Below are positions 12,701 through 23,040 of a stretch of 64,000 nucleotides of DNA, piece by piece (the first letter of the stretch is position 1; each line of letters opens with the position of its first letter). The stretch is from Mactra quadrangularis (lineage: Eukaryota; Mollusca; Bivalvia; Venerida; Mactridae). The stretch is taken from NCBI GenBank assembly GCA_025267735.1, contig CM046308.1:36197267-36261266 (forward strand), given 5' to 3'. Both the position numbers and the translations under genes were made by a program. The notes under the pieces are model-generated. The model was not told the DNA's origin. It made no database searches and saw only the letters and a program-made list of their open reading frames with translations.

Positions 12701-15700
12701 AAAAAGGTTAAACAAAATTAAGCATCAGTAAATAATTAAACGTATTTTTGACTATGTCAATCGGTCGATTTATCGTCAGCAAAACTTGCTTAATCCTTAA
12801 ACGTGTGTTTTATAAATGTCAGTGATTATAGCATTGTAGCATCAAAGTATTTTAAAAATGCTGTATAAAAGAACTGGTGAAACTCATTACACGTACACGT
12901 ATATAGGAATATGGCCTTATATAGGTATCCTTATCTGAAAAATTTATATAGTATATAACTGTAGCCTGTTCAATTACTCCGAAGGTTCCGTAACGTTAGG
13001 GTCGAAACAACTCAACCCGAGACAACTCAATCCCCTACTAACGGGTTGAGTTTCCCCAACTTTGGGTTGAGTTATCCACTGGTTGAGTTGTCTTCGGGTT
13101 GAGCTGTCCCGAACCCGGAACGTTCGCTAACAGTCGTTATGGAACAGGCTGCTGTACTGAAAGTGATAGAGACTTGCAAAACTAGTTCGTTAAGTAGAAA
13201 CTATAGCACTTAATTAATCTGATGCGTAATGGCTCCCAATTGTCATACCTAAAACCATCGTAGGATACCCGCTTGCAACAATTTTATCATTAAAACGAAG
13301 TAGACGGTTCATGAATCGAACACCACTAGGGCACGGTTAAATTCAATGAACCTATAGTTGTTTCACTTCACCCACGTGTAAATGGGTCTATGAGGATCAC
13401 CTGCTTGAAAGTAATCTCATTCAGCAACATTTCGTACATCACTGTAAAGTCTCTTGAATATGTATATTGAGGCAGCTTTCAAGCCACTTTTATTTACTCT
13501 TTTAAGTTGAACAAAGTGTGGCAATTGTCACCTAGATGAATAAGGACAGCAGTCTCCGATTATGAACGTAAACAGACCGTCTGATATTTATCTTGATTTT
13601 AATGCAAAAATGATATATATTGTATGAATTAGAATAGAAATATCACGGATGTCAGACATGCATCGAGTAAAAACTACTATTATATTGTTCACCAAGTTAT
13701 AATTAAGATATCGACAGGTGGTTTTTAACGTAAGATAGATCTCTCTATCAAAACGAATGAATGTTGTCAATTATGATATTAAATTATGTCACTTTTCCAT
13801 CATAATGATATTTAAATATTGAAAATATCGTTCTGAAGAATAAATGAATAATTGCTAATATGTTACAATCAATTTTAATATATTGTTTTTAAGAAATCAA
13901 ATATTATACTGTTTACATTTGAAATGCAACCACTTACTGTAGTCGTAGTATAGGGCATTATAGGCCTGTCCTACTTAGGCTTACCATTTGATTAACGCTA
14001 TTCCATGAAAACTTATTTGACACCATAATGTAGGCCATTATATCAGTTTATCAACATTCACTATTGTATGTATACATTACATTATTAGACTTGCAATTGT
14101 GGTAGCAACATTCTTAATACAGTGAACATCCACTCTACGACAAACCCGTACTGAATGCGGCCGATTCGATAAAACGATCACTTTTTTCCCGGTGTCGATA
14201 TTGTGCACCAGTTTAATGGTCACAAGATCGATAATACTACCGTAATGTTATAATTATCAAAACTGGCATCTTAAATTATTCACATTTTAAAACTTCACCA
14301 TTAAAGGCTAAAAAGAAGCAACCAACGGCATTTTCGGCCAGTGTGCCCCGCCGCAGCGTTGCCATGGTAACCAGGATTTGGACACATACGGACATTTCTT
14401 GGAGCCAATAACATAGGAAGAACTCTGGCCAAGTTTCATCCCCTTCACATAAAATGTGACATATTGAGAGCATTCTAAGTCATAACTAGCAATGAATTAA
14501 GATAGCATTGTTAACCTACATGTACTAGTATTGCGATAACTATATTTTAGCATGTTCTTCTATCTCAGTTGTTTTTTTTGGTAAGAAACCTAGAAAATAG
14601 ATGACACAAGCGGCTATAAAAACAAACTTAATTAATGATTTAATGATAATAGTTTCGATACGGTCAATTAGACGCATAAATTACATTGGTTTATCTTCAT
14701 AAATCATGGTAGCATTATGTTTTAGACTGTATCAACTTGAATATAATTACACGCATCATTGACATATACTTTTTGTTCCATATGATGCGATCAGTGGATA
14801 CCATGAAATCCAGTACAAACAACTACGGACAACTATAGTAGTCCAAGCGTAGTAATCCAAAACTTACATTTATTTTTCATACGCAAAACGTAAATTGGAG
14901 GGCCGGAAGTCTGTATTATTAATGGTCTTACGACTTATTTAATCGTAAATCTTTCTTTCTTGTATCGTAATTTTATTGTGAGATATTTAATGACACATTG
15001 TCCAGTTGAAATTATGATGTTTCTATATCTAAAATCATTAAATGACAGATTCTAATTATGTCTTATTTCAAGCATACTCCCCAGTTCTAGTCCTACTAAT
15101 CATTTACCAAACTCACCATTTTATCCGACATTATTCACTTAGTATAGGTATGAGCCTCCGAATATATCGAGATATACCTCGGACCGAAAATATATTTGCG
15201 CTCCCAGTCAAAACTTGCAAATATCGCGGCACGCTTTCGTCGTATCGTAAAAGCCCTGTTCAACATCAACGGAAATGATTAGAGTATCTTAAAAAGAAAT
15301 GTCAAAATGACAAAGTGGTTGATATAAATTGAACTGTTAGTGTATACATAAATAGGAAACACATAAGCTTTGTTTTTTTACATGATAAACTATTTTTAAT
15401 GACATAGTATGATGTATTAACTCGCATACTAATTTACTGGCCTACATTTAGTATTTTATGTTTGTACTAAACCATCAGTTTTTATATTTTATAGATGAAT
15501 ATTGCATTTGTAAGAATGATTTATTAAATTGTTCAGGACTAACTCAGCATCTAACCTGAGGCCATTCACCCAGCAATGGGTGTTTTTCGAGTGATTGACT
15601 CGAGCAATTTCAGTTAGGCTTCTGCACCCTGGCGGCACCACTACAAATGCTGAACAGGTCTTGTCACGACGATGACTACAAAGTTGCTAGAAATACATTC

Positions 15701-18700
15701 TCCTACTCCTCTTTCATTTATATCTATCCCCTTTCTATTATTTTCTTACTTTATACTATGTCTTTATAATTTCTCTTTTGAAACTCTTTTTTAAAAGTTA
15801 TGCTAGCTTATTACTCAAGCATTGACCGTTAATGCATCTTATTAGACCGAACATCTCTATTGACTTATTCAAGCCATACCGTTTACTGATGGGCGATCTT
15901 AACGAAAAGTTCGAAAAATATCATATCGGAAATACGCTTATTCGTATGAAAACTAATTACAAAAAGTGGTCTTCAATTGGCGACATCACCTCGAGAAGCC
16001 TTTGAGTTTCCAGAGCACTTTTTGAATGACGGTAAAAATACTTTTAATTGGAAGCCACGGTTTGTCTAAATTCAGAATATGTAAATTTTGTAAATAGAAA
16101 GATTAAATTATTTAACATATTTTTCATATTTTGTATGTCCGAGGATGCATGACTTGTTCACATTGACCAGAAACTTGGAGCATACTCTCAGAGATGTATT
16201 TATTATCTGTTTCAGGTCAATGCGAACAAGTTAAGTGCTTGAAAGTAGCAAAATAGAAATAGCTGTGACAATGCGAAAGAACCAAAATTATGTTTGCTTG
16301 AGTAGCTTGGAGATAGAACAAAAGCAAGATGAAACAGAAAATTGTGCCAAAAGGTATGTGAAGGAGCACAGTGTTCAGTTGTAACAGCTCACACTTCAAG
16401 CAATAGTTGAAATTGCAGAGATGCCAGAGCAGTCGCTGATGTCATGAAGCCAGATCATTGCAATGGCAACACTGCAAGCAGATTGCATGCTCTACTTAAT
16501 GACAATAGTATGTGTTTGTTGTATGGCCATATATCCCGCCTGCAATTGTGTCTAAGCAACTGACTAATTGCTTACAAGTGTGAATATTATTTGCCTATTA
16601 AGTACTTTGATGCTACAAATACCGAATCTCTAACTGACGTTAGATGGCAACAGTAGGACCATTCTCAAAAAATATGAGCCAATTAGAAGTGTAATGCGGT
16701 AAACATGAAGTAGTTCGCGCTAAAATAAAATGAACATACATGAAAATAAAACATATTTCACCATTCCTATAAGATCCTTTATAGAATAAACGCAGATCCA
16801 AACGTAATATAATGAAAACTGAGATTAAGTATTTTCTGTATGAAATAAATGAGTAAATGATGTTCATGATTCTAGAAAATGTAAACATGTTGTAATATAT
16901 CAAATGTTTGTAGTTTATTAAAATTATTGGAAAACTTTCCATTGAAACAACGAAACCACCTAAATTAGCATTACACAAATCTTAAACGCAATGTAGGTAC
17001 ATTTTATTTGATTATACTTTACAACCTCTCTTAAACAACATCCACTGGGAGGTACTAAAGTGTGTTGCTGTTTTCAGAGGTTGCTGCTCTGCAGAAGTTA
17101 AATTCAGTTAAAATTAAACTTAAGGGAAGTACCAAAAGATGTTGTTGGGCAGAAGACCACTCTGCAGAAGTTGTATTGCATAAATAAGAATCGTCTTACA
17201 GTACAAAACGACTAGATTTTAGGACAATTACTTATGTATGAAATGCTCAAGACTTCTGAATGCCATGAGCTTTTACATCAAGATGGACAAAGAGAAAAGC
17301 CTCGTATTAACAAGTATTAAATGATATGTGTGACAAGTGTAACTCAAATTGATTAGAATGGGCTAAATAACTTTATATATAATAGTATAATGTTTTGGCA
17401 AATAAAACGAAGGAGATATTAATTCCGCTAAGTAGCAGGTTGTGAAAACAATATTGAAACCCTTTGACCACAGTTGCATCCCCTTTCCATCTAAACACGA
17501 AATGACAAATAAACGAAACGGTTAACAGAAACACGAAACGGTTGAAACAACAATTATAATACGTGATTAGGTCTACGATAGGTGTTGGTGCTATTATTGA
17601 CAAAAAAGACGACACATGTAAATAGTGAACAACAATCAAGCATATAAGTTGGATTAAAGATATACAGAGCTAGTGAATCGTTATAATTGACACAAAAACG
17701 AACAAAAACAAAAAGGTACAGAAAGGTAATAAGATTTTAAAGATAGATAAAACACATATACATTATACAAACTCATTTTCATTCGCTGGAACCCATGAGG
17801 CTAGGATCAGCGTAAGAAAGTGAAAGCATTATAAATGAATGAGTCTAAAAAGACTGGTTTTCTAGACCAAGCAGAAATAAAGGTTTATTAACACTACTAA
17901 GCCCTTACCGGCATCCTCCGACTTGTTCGAACTGGTGCTATTTTCTAAATAAACATAAATTAGAAAAATGACAATAAATGATTATTAAACACGAGAAAAC
18001 GTTTAGTTAAAGTGAAGTGCCAGTTCTTTGATGATTTTCAAACTCATATATTGAAGACAATAAAAAATAATATATATTGTATCATAATTAATAATGAATA
18101 AAAGTGATGTTAGCTTTTCTACTAATGCATCAGTTCCATAAATTCGTGGCTTGTTGCGGACCCGTACGTGCAGACAGTCGTAGGCTGCGGAAAGCCTTGC
18201 GTATTAAGATGACGGTACGCACATGGCACAAAACAACACACTCGTACAGAGCCGTAGCTAGAAGATATGCAAGTTTAATCCATACTCGGCCACGATTGTG
18301 TTCACGATTTGACTTTTAAACTGATACGTGTATCCATGGCTCATCTCACGGACCCTGGTAAAAACGTAACAGTCCGTACGGGTACGCAATCGTTCGTACG
18401 AGTCCTTGCGGAGCTTGATCGCACGGCGCCCGTACGGTGCCCTCACGGCTATTTTTATGTTTATGGGACTGTAGCATAATATAACAGACAAGTCATTCAC
18501 GTATTCAGAGGTAATAAAGTCTCTCAATCTAACACGATCTTTATTATCCACTGAATACTAGAATGGAAGTTTCTGAGCCCTTAATGATCAAAATAATGAC
18601 TGATAAATAACCCACTATATATCATTTAGCAGACTTGGAAACTTAAAAATTTATGCAATACGCAATAACAGATCGAAAAAAACTGTATAATACAAAGTTG

Positions 18701-19821
18701 CTAAAAAACAACAATAAAGAAATAATATGATAGTCGTGAATAAATGAAGAAAAAAATATTATCTGAAAGGCGTAAGATCTAAGTAATTTATTATGACTGA
18801 CAAAAGCATCTCATCTTTAAAATCCAAACGGTAAATCATTTATCATTAAACCATTCGATCATCTAAAACATTTTTCAAAATATATTTATAGTTTAAGTCT
18901 AAAAAATGGTCATCAAGTATTTTGCATCATTGTCAACACTTTTAATACTTTCTTAGTAAACTTATATTCGCGATAACTTAAAATATTTAATCATATTTAA
19001 ACAGAATAGATTGACTTATACATGTATAGGTAACATTTGAAAAAATAAACGTGGACATTCGTTTTAAAAACAAAGATACCATTGACAAGATTCATGCACC
19101 AAACACTCCACCTGATTCAAACTAACGAAAAACTGTTCTAAGAATATATATTAAACTAAGAATTTACAAGTCTACCAAAAGTTCACAAGAAAAACAAATG
19201 TTAGTCAACAATTCCGACTATTCATTTAATGACTAGAGTAATTTTACACCGATGTTCCGTTTTTTGTATGTTATTAGTAAGTGTTTTAGTCTTACCTGGA
19301 AACATTCCTGGCATGCCATGTGCAACCGGAACCGGAACAAAAAGATGATTCATCGGAAGATGGTGAATTGGATCTGGAACTAGTCCAGGATGGACTCCAT
19401 TTATCATTTGTCCTTTTGCCATTATTCCAAGAGCGTAGTTTTTCATGGGAGGCGCCCCTGGGTTATGTTGCATGAATTTGTTCCTGTTTGGAACTTTGAG
19501 AAAGTCAACTTGGGCATTTTTGGGTAGTGTTAAATATCCGTTTTGACCGGCACTTGGTGGGTTAAAGTTTGCACTACCCGGAAAATCTATTAATCCAACT
19601 GGGAATTTCGGTAATGTTAAATAACCACTCGGTTTCATGGGCGGTAGTGGTCTATTATTTTGAAAACTGGCTTGAAAATTGTTATCTTGTTGCATAAGAA
19701 ATTGTGCCATCCCACTATCAATGAATGAATCACCTAAGCCTGTCCCTGAATCAGCACATATTTGATGTATAAGTCTATAGAACAGCAGTATGATGTGACA
19801 AAACACTCTGTTCCAATCCAT
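642..19821 (-). CDS. Secreted VWA + thrombospondin type 1 (TSP1) multidomain protein, partial at its 3' end
   Basis: Six coding exons join in phase: 19821-19296, 17944-17909, 12323-11775, 3487-3305, 1623-1450 and 767-642. They give at least 531 residues: a hydrophobic N-terminal signal sequence (about residues 5-22), a Pro/Gly/Asn/Met-rich linker containing GYLTLPK twice (66-72 and 95-101), a VWA domain (about 189-365) and two complete plus one partial TSP1 repeat. Every internal junction is phase 1 and each has GT/AG borders, the symmetric pattern typical of shuffled extracellular modules. VWA and TSP1 are extracellular adhesion or matrix modules, so the product is probably a secreted matrix, shell-matrix or adhesive protein; that role is inference. 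The start ATG (19821) lies 7 bases after an acceptor, so a 5' non-coding exon should lie upstream. The gene continues beyond position 1, and exons may have been missed in the long introns. Confidence 0.8.
1450..1623 (-). CDS. VWA/TSP1 gene: TSP1 repeat exon 2
   Basis: A 174-nt exon (58 codons), phase 1 at both ends, with acceptor TATTTAATAG and donor CCAG/GTAAAA. It encodes a complete TSP1 repeat with [20 protein letters not shown], the basic strand RSRQC, and six cysteines ending QDC-KEC. The whole module fits one exon, as in the preceding TSP1 exon. Confidence 0.85.
1624..3304. other. VWA/TSP1 intron between TSP1 exons 1 and 2
   Basis: Holds the repeat-armed element at 1753-2008; the rest is A+T-rich without coding signal. 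The 680-bp intron 768-1449 is likewise empty. Confidence 0.7.
1753..2008. mobile_element. TIR element of the CTGTAGCCTGTTCAAT family, copy 3, expanded GGGTTGAGTTGTC array
   Basis: A degenerate terminal GTGTTCAATTATCCC is followed by several CAACTCAACCC units and then at least five GGTTGAGTTGTCTAC-type units at a period of about 16 bases. The end matches 13109-13152 (AACAGTCGTTA). Confidence 0.7.
3305..3487 (-). CDS. VWA/TSP1 gene: TSP1 repeat exon 1
   Basis: A 183-nt exon (61 codons), phase 1 at both ends, with acceptor TTATTTCAG and donor ATAG/GTACGT. It encodes one complete TSP1 repeat. The Trp ladder [12 protein letters not shown] is followed by six cysteines (NQC, EAC, RLC, RKC, RMC, GPC) and the basic strand YQMRFRLC. 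The segment [10 protein letters not shown] replaces the usual C-S-x-x-C-G, an insertion of two residues. TSP1 modules mediate extracellular binding to glycosaminoglycans and matrix proteins. Confidence 0.85.
   Translation of the reverse strand, partial: HLSTEVGLNGQTGTNVQLQKPVRSGTKCALDYVTVLNQHSVAGSVKVIQRFRACAIMDHV
4625..4700 (-). mobile_element. SINE family B, tail fragment
   Basis: TTTTTTTTGTATGGTTTAACGCCGTTGCAACATATT matches the 3' end of the family; nothing further recognised. Confidence 0.4.
4994..5310. mobile_element. TIR element of the CTGTAGCCTGTTCAAT family, copy 1 (317 bp)
   Basis: About 75 bases at each end are inverted copies (CTGTAGCCTGTTCAAT, then TAAA(C/T)GTTCC, CTCCTCGGCCATTC). 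Apparent ORFs in this interval are produced by the inverted repeat. Confidence 0.75.
6225..6500 (-). mobile_element. SINE family B, body fragment
   Basis: GTTTAACACCGTTTAGCAACA and ACGGCCAGTCAACCTACTCACCG match the family body; interrupted by a poly-C run and unrelated DNA. Confidence 0.5.
6591..6853 (+). mobile_element. TIR-bearing MITE, copy 1 (263 bp)
   Basis: GTGCGTAAATATTGACC(A/C)CGACCTGACC at the left and its complement at the right, ending at a possible TA duplication. Aligns in inverse orientation with 42546-42811. Non-coding. Confidence 0.85.
6905..6966. repeat. Imperfect inverted repeat
   Basis: ATCAGCACAAAACTAGTTTA at the left and GTAGACTAGTTTTGCGCTGA at the right, in a VWA/TSP1 intron. 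Confidence 0.7.
9090..9140 (+). other. tRNA-like fragment abutting a MITE
   Basis: AAGTGGTAGAGCTCAATTTT and GGTCCGGGTTATGAACC resemble A- and B-box segments; cut by the Harbinger-like MITE at 9144. Confidence 0.3.
9144..9502 (+). mobile_element. Harbinger-like MITE A, copy 1 (359 bp)
   Basis: TIR GGGGCCTTAGTCAGTTATTT; the right end is the complement of GGGACTTTACTCAGTTATC. Flanked by TAA on both sides (9141-9143, 9503-9505), the 3-bp T-W-A duplication of PIF/Harbinger elements. Confidence 0.8.
9901..10175 (+). mobile_element. GGCGGATCCAG repeat with poly-G/poly-C ends, copy 1
   Basis: GGCGGATCCAGCGTGGGGGG, then G-runs, GGTCCGGACCCC, an A+T-rich core (TTTTCTCGGTGCTTAACATA), and C-runs at the far side. 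Repeated at 44675-44945 and 61405-61682. Confidence 0.8.
10515..10584. mobile_element. 70-bp palindromic micro-MITE with 8-bp target duplication
   Basis: CATTCTCGTACCCAGAGTCT at the left is matched by its near-perfect complement at the right. Flanked by ACGTCAGC at 10507-10514 and 10585-10592, a hAT-length duplication. A half copy occurs at 20031-20047. Confidence 0.8.
10991..11333 (+). mobile_element. Tc1/mariner-type MITE, copy 1 (343 bp)
   Basis: TIR CAGTACCCACCAAAAGTTTG at the left and its complement at the right, with TA on both flanks (10989-10990, 11334-11335). No transposase; it sits in the VWA/TSP1 intron. Confidence 0.9.
11775..12323 (-). CDS. VWA/TSP1 gene: von Willebrand factor A domain exon
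   Basis: This single exon of 549 nt (183 codons, phase 1 in and out) encodes a whole VWA domain. It starts with [14 protein letters not shown] (beta-1 plus the first metal-site loop), continues through [11 protein letters not shown], the RGGCTEKG helix start and [13 protein letters not shown], and ends near [12 protein letters not shown]. The MIDAS is degenerate: the canonical D-x-S-x-S is D199-A-T-K-N here, while T277 and D305 occupy the other expected metal positions. Metal-dependent ligand binding may therefore be altered. The acceptor is CTTGCAG/GT and the donor is GTAG/GTATG. Confidence 0.85.
12959..13152. mobile_element. TIR element of the CTGTAGCCTGTTCAAT family, copy 2, with GGGTTGAGTTGTC repeat arms
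   Basis: Shares the terminal CTGTAGCCTGTTCAAT and GTTCCGTAACG with 4994-5310. The interior is a set of short repeats: GACAACTCAACCC on the left half and GGGTTGAGTTGTC on the right half, so it can fold back. Confidence 0.75.
16151..16233. repeat. Inverted repeat
   Basis: GACTTGTTCACATTGACC and GGTCAATGCGAACAAGTT flank about 47 bases; in a VWA/TSP1 intron. Confidence 0.6.
17909..17944 (-). CDS. VWA/TSP1 gene: 36-nt micro-exon
   Basis: This 36-base segment is bounded by GTTTATTTAG and CCG/GTAAG. It is phase 1 at both sides and in frame with its neighbours, adding [12 protein letters not shown] (Ser/Asn-rich, with a possible N-glycosylation sequon NST). Being exactly 12 codons it can be skipped without a frame change, so alternative splicing is plausible. 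The support is splice-site and phase fit only. Confidence 0.5.
17945..19295. other. VWA/TSP1 intron
   Basis: Contains MITE B copy 1 (18126-18476) only. Confidence 0.65.
18126..18476 (-). mobile_element. Harbinger-like MITE B, copy 1 (351 bp)
   Basis: TIR TGC(A/T)(T/A)CAGT(T/C)CCATAAA, flanked by TAA on both sides (18123-18125, 18477-18479). It is notably G+C-rich (many CCGTACGG motifs) for this genome. It carries an open frame of about 70 codons also seen in copy 2. Confidence 0.85.
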
Positions 19822-19828
19822 GATTTAA
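19296..19828 (-). CDS. VWA/TSP1 gene: first coding exon (signal peptide and Pro/Gly/Asn-rich region)
   Basis: Acceptor TTTTCAG ends at 19829, seven bases before the ATG at 19821; the donor is CCAG/GTAAG at 19296. It encodes 175 codons plus one base (phase 1). The N-terminus [15 protein letters not shown] is hydrophobic and is followed by a plausible cleavage region near ICA/DSG. The rest has almost no cysteine, is rich in P, G, N, M and Q, and contains two copies of GYLTLPK 22 residues apart. Such low-complexity linkers are common in molluscan matrix proteins, but no family was recognised. Confidence 0.75.
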
Positions 19829-20022
19829 CTGAAAATAGAATGTAGAAAAGTATAAGTCTGCGATTGAAAAGTTCTTGCTGACCTTTCCTTAAAGTATTGT
19901 CACAATATTTACAACTCCACTATGGTCATTTTCATAGACTAAATGTAGAACAGTGTAAGTCTGTGATTGAAAAAACGTCGTTGTTGGCCTTTTTCAATCA
20001 CAAAATGTTTCATTGAGAATCT

Positions 20023-20047
20023 TACTAGACTCTGGGAACGAGAATGA
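20023..20047. mobile_element. Half copy of the 70-bp palindromic element
   Basis: GAGAATCTTACTAGACTCTG then GGAACGAGAATG matches the right arm of 10515-10584; the left arm is absent. Confidence 0.6.
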
Positions 20048-20084
20048 TCTCTTAATAAAGTGGGATACTTTAATACGCTAATCA

Positions 20085-20405
20085 TAATGTTCAATTTAAC
20101 TGAACCAAACTAATTTTAGGGCTTAACTGTGTAATTTGGAGCAAGATTGTTCTATAATAAGACATAATCTTAAACATACAGTGACCAAAACTATTGTTTC
20201 AAGTAAATGTATTGTCAACCAAATTCTACTTTCGATTTCGATCTACTTTCACTTTGAAAAGCAAAATCTAACACAACATATTTAAGCAATATTTGCATTT
20301 ATCTAAATAACACTGTTCATTAGAGGCGTTTGAAATAGATAAATGTATATTTCTTTGCGGTCCAAAAGAAACAGTGCTACTTTGGATAATGGGGCTTTAA
20401 AACTT
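20085..20405 (+). repeat. Unclassified dispersed repeat, copy 1
   Basis: Aligns in inverse orientation with 44003-44310. Shared landmarks are AATGTTCAAT, the CATAATCTTAAACATA region, GATCTACTTTCACTTTG and GATAATGGGGCTTTAAA. No TIR or coding sequence seen. Confidence 0.65.
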
Positions 20406-20754
20406 ACAATATGTTTTATGTATAGCTCGTACAAAAAACAAAACACTGTTTATGTAAACAATACAATGGACTAATCCACGACAGGGGATGCTCTGGATGA
20501 CAATAAAATATATCATTTTAATATGCTCTATGAGTGTTTTGTTGGTGTAATTGTAATGTACCATTACAAGTATAATTGACCAAGGGATGGTGGTTCATCC
20601 GCCACACTAATTTTGTTAAAATGAATTATAATTTAATACTTTTACAACTTTTTTTACAATACTGCCTACCTCTGAAATTAATTGTTTCATTTTTAATGTT
20701 TACACAAACACGTTTTGTTATTTTGTACCAACTATATATGTGTAAGAACATATA

Positions 20755-21182
20755 GGGCACGTTCCGCAAGGCGATCGCTAGCTAGCGCTTTGTAGCGATT
20801 TCCTACGGAACGGTTTGCTAAGATCGAGCAAATTGAATCGCTAGCTAGCGAAACGTAGCAAGTTTTTTTCTTGCTAGCCGTATCATTCGGTTCGTTTCTG
20901 CCTATTTCAAAATGGCTGCCTCCTGTGGGAATGTGTTTCTTTTTCAAGAATATTGATATATATTTCATTTAATACATATATTTCGTCAAAGCGGTTAAAT
21001 AGAATGATCATGGTGATAATTGATTTGAATATTTTTCATTTGTTGCAATTCTGAACTTTTTGTTTTAGAGAGTCGCCATCTTGGATTTGCTAGTTTGAAG
21101 CAAACCGTTCCGTAGACCTCTTGTGCTACAACAAATCGCTTTCAAAAAGCGCTAGCTAGCGATCGCCTTGCGGAACGTGCCC
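20755..21182. mobile_element. TIR element with G+C-rich ends (428 bp)
   Basis: Long inverted repeat GGGCACGTTCCGCAAGGCGA plus CGCTAGCTAGCG at both ends, and a second inverted pair, TACGGAACGGTTTGCT, about 60 bases in. Flanked by ATATA on each side. Interior A+T-rich, non-coding. Superfamily not certain. Confidence 0.8.
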
Positions 21183-22605
21183 ATATAATCATATCTATAA
21201 ATACATGTACACATATACAAGCTAAAATCATCATAAGTTGATCCATCAAAACAACAATAAAACTTTAACATAATACAATTTACAATACGTTTTCGTCTTG
21301 TTATGAATGATAATAATCATTAAAAACAAATATTGTTAGATTATTAAAATTGCTCAGCTGTATATTTAAATTAAGTTAAACACATTAAATGCATTATTGC
21401 ATTATGACTCCCCCAATTTGTAACAAAGTCATGTTTCACAATAGCTTTTTGCTGAATCAGTTTTTCAAACGTACGTACAGGATTTCTTCCTCAAACTTAG
21501 AACTGTTCTTATTTCTATTTTTGGTAAAAAAATTGATAATTATTCTAAAGCAATGGATGCATAGTATATTTGAAGTTTTAAATACTTAATTCTCAAAGAA
21601 ATTTTCGATTTAATTGTGTATAGTGCCTGAGTGCTCTATCACAAGTTAATTTAGATTAAAATTAGCAGTATCCCGTCTTGATGTCAAACTAAAAGAAACT
21701 AAGCGACCTCTAATGCTCTTTTTTTGGTCCGTTTTATTTCTTTAAGTAGGTGTTTTTAAGAGACGGACATGCACAGAGCATTACAATGGTTTAATAAAAT
21801 CTCCCCACTTTCGAAACTTTGCACCAACCTTATATTACTGTTAAAACATAATGTCAAAAATACTATGAGCCTTCCTGAAGCTATAATCCCAACACAAACT
21901 AAGCGTATACAATATCGTTTCTATCTGAATAGTTTAGAGAATGGATGAACTTTTCATGCATAGACAGATTGAATACCTCTTTCGTGGTACAGAAAATATT
22001 GCATTGCGCATTGTCAGTAGCTAGCCATTGTTTCACAATGGATCACTCAAATAACCATAAAACGCGTTGCAACCAGCGATTATATATTTTATGAAGATAT
22101 AAACCACAGCATGCATTGTAATAGTAAACAATAAACAAGTTTTGAATATGAATGATGTAATATGTCAAACTGTGTACACTTATATTACATTTTCATATCA
22201 TAAGACGCTACCGGAAGTAGGCATGCTCACGTGTTTTTACAAAAGAAGTTTGTCCGTAAAACAGCATAGCAAATAATTATGCATGCGTTTTTTGGTTTTG
22301 CTTGGGACTGGAGCCAGAAAGGTGTTTATGGGATATGTCATGCAAATTTGTCTATGTTTTGTGTAAATTTTAAAGAAAAACAACATGGCTATTAAGCTAT
22401 GAATATGGAAACAACAAAACGCTGACTGTCCATTAGCCACTTTATAACTTGAGCGCGTATGCGTCTGATTTCTTGTAATCCATTACCAAGACTCTAAAGC
22501 CTCAACATTAGGAAAATATGTTTTGATATGAAATTATGGTAAACATAAGTATAACCAATATAACATATTTGTTCATCTATATGCTTTTCTCAAGAAACAA
22601 CTTAA

Positions 22606-22820
22606 CCGCGGCTGTGGCGTAGTGGTTAGCATATCTGACTTCGAATCCGGAGATCGCGGGTTCGAGCCTGGTCGCGGTAGGTCATACCCTATGCATGAGT
22701 TGTCGGCCTCGTGGTAGGGTAAGTTAGCACTGGTGTCCAGGAAACCAATAGTAGGAAGAGCTGGCCGTCGTATATATGGCCTAAAAACCCAATTAAAAAC
22801 AAACAAACAAAACAAACAAG
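22606..22820 (+). mobile_element. tRNA-derived SINE family A, copy 1
   Basis: The head GGCTGTGGCGTAGTGGTTAGC (A box) and CGGGTTCGAGCCTGG (B box) resembles a tRNA. The anticodon-position loop CTTCGAA would correspond to an Arg (TCG) tRNA. The body holds TAGGTCATACCCTATGCATG and GAAGAGCTGGCCGTCGTATA, and the tail is A-rich. Confidence 0.85.
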
Positions 22821-23040
22821 AAATTTAAACAATTTAAAGTTTGTCTCAACTCGAAGACTTTTAAAAAGTAGTTTGCGCGGGAAAATATGAAAACAGTATC
22901 AAACGTCTTGTTCAGTTTACAGAGCTAGCGTTGCTTAGATACTAAAAGCTACATGGATTTCCTTAGATTAATAACTTCTTGTGTTTGCATCAAGAAAATT
23001 AACAATTTGTGAAAAAAGTTGTAGGTTGACTAACTATTGT

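Larger units (their letters stand above)
12324..17908. other. VWA/TSP1 intron, 5.6 kb
   Basis: Contains the repeat-armed element at 12959 and the inverted repeat at 16151. A G+C-richer block at 15540-15670 (CACCCAGCAATGGGTG, CACCCTGGCGGCACC) and a CTCTGCAGAAGTT-repeat block at 17020-17175 look like unclassified mobile-element debris. No exon seen. Confidence 0.6.

Noticed and set aside
18258..18551. 97-residue ORF conserved with one at 27123-27410, at first sight a new protein family
   Set aside because: Both lie in inverse copies of the same 351-bp MITE, their differences are mostly amino-acid-changing, and the frames extend by chance beyond the element ends.
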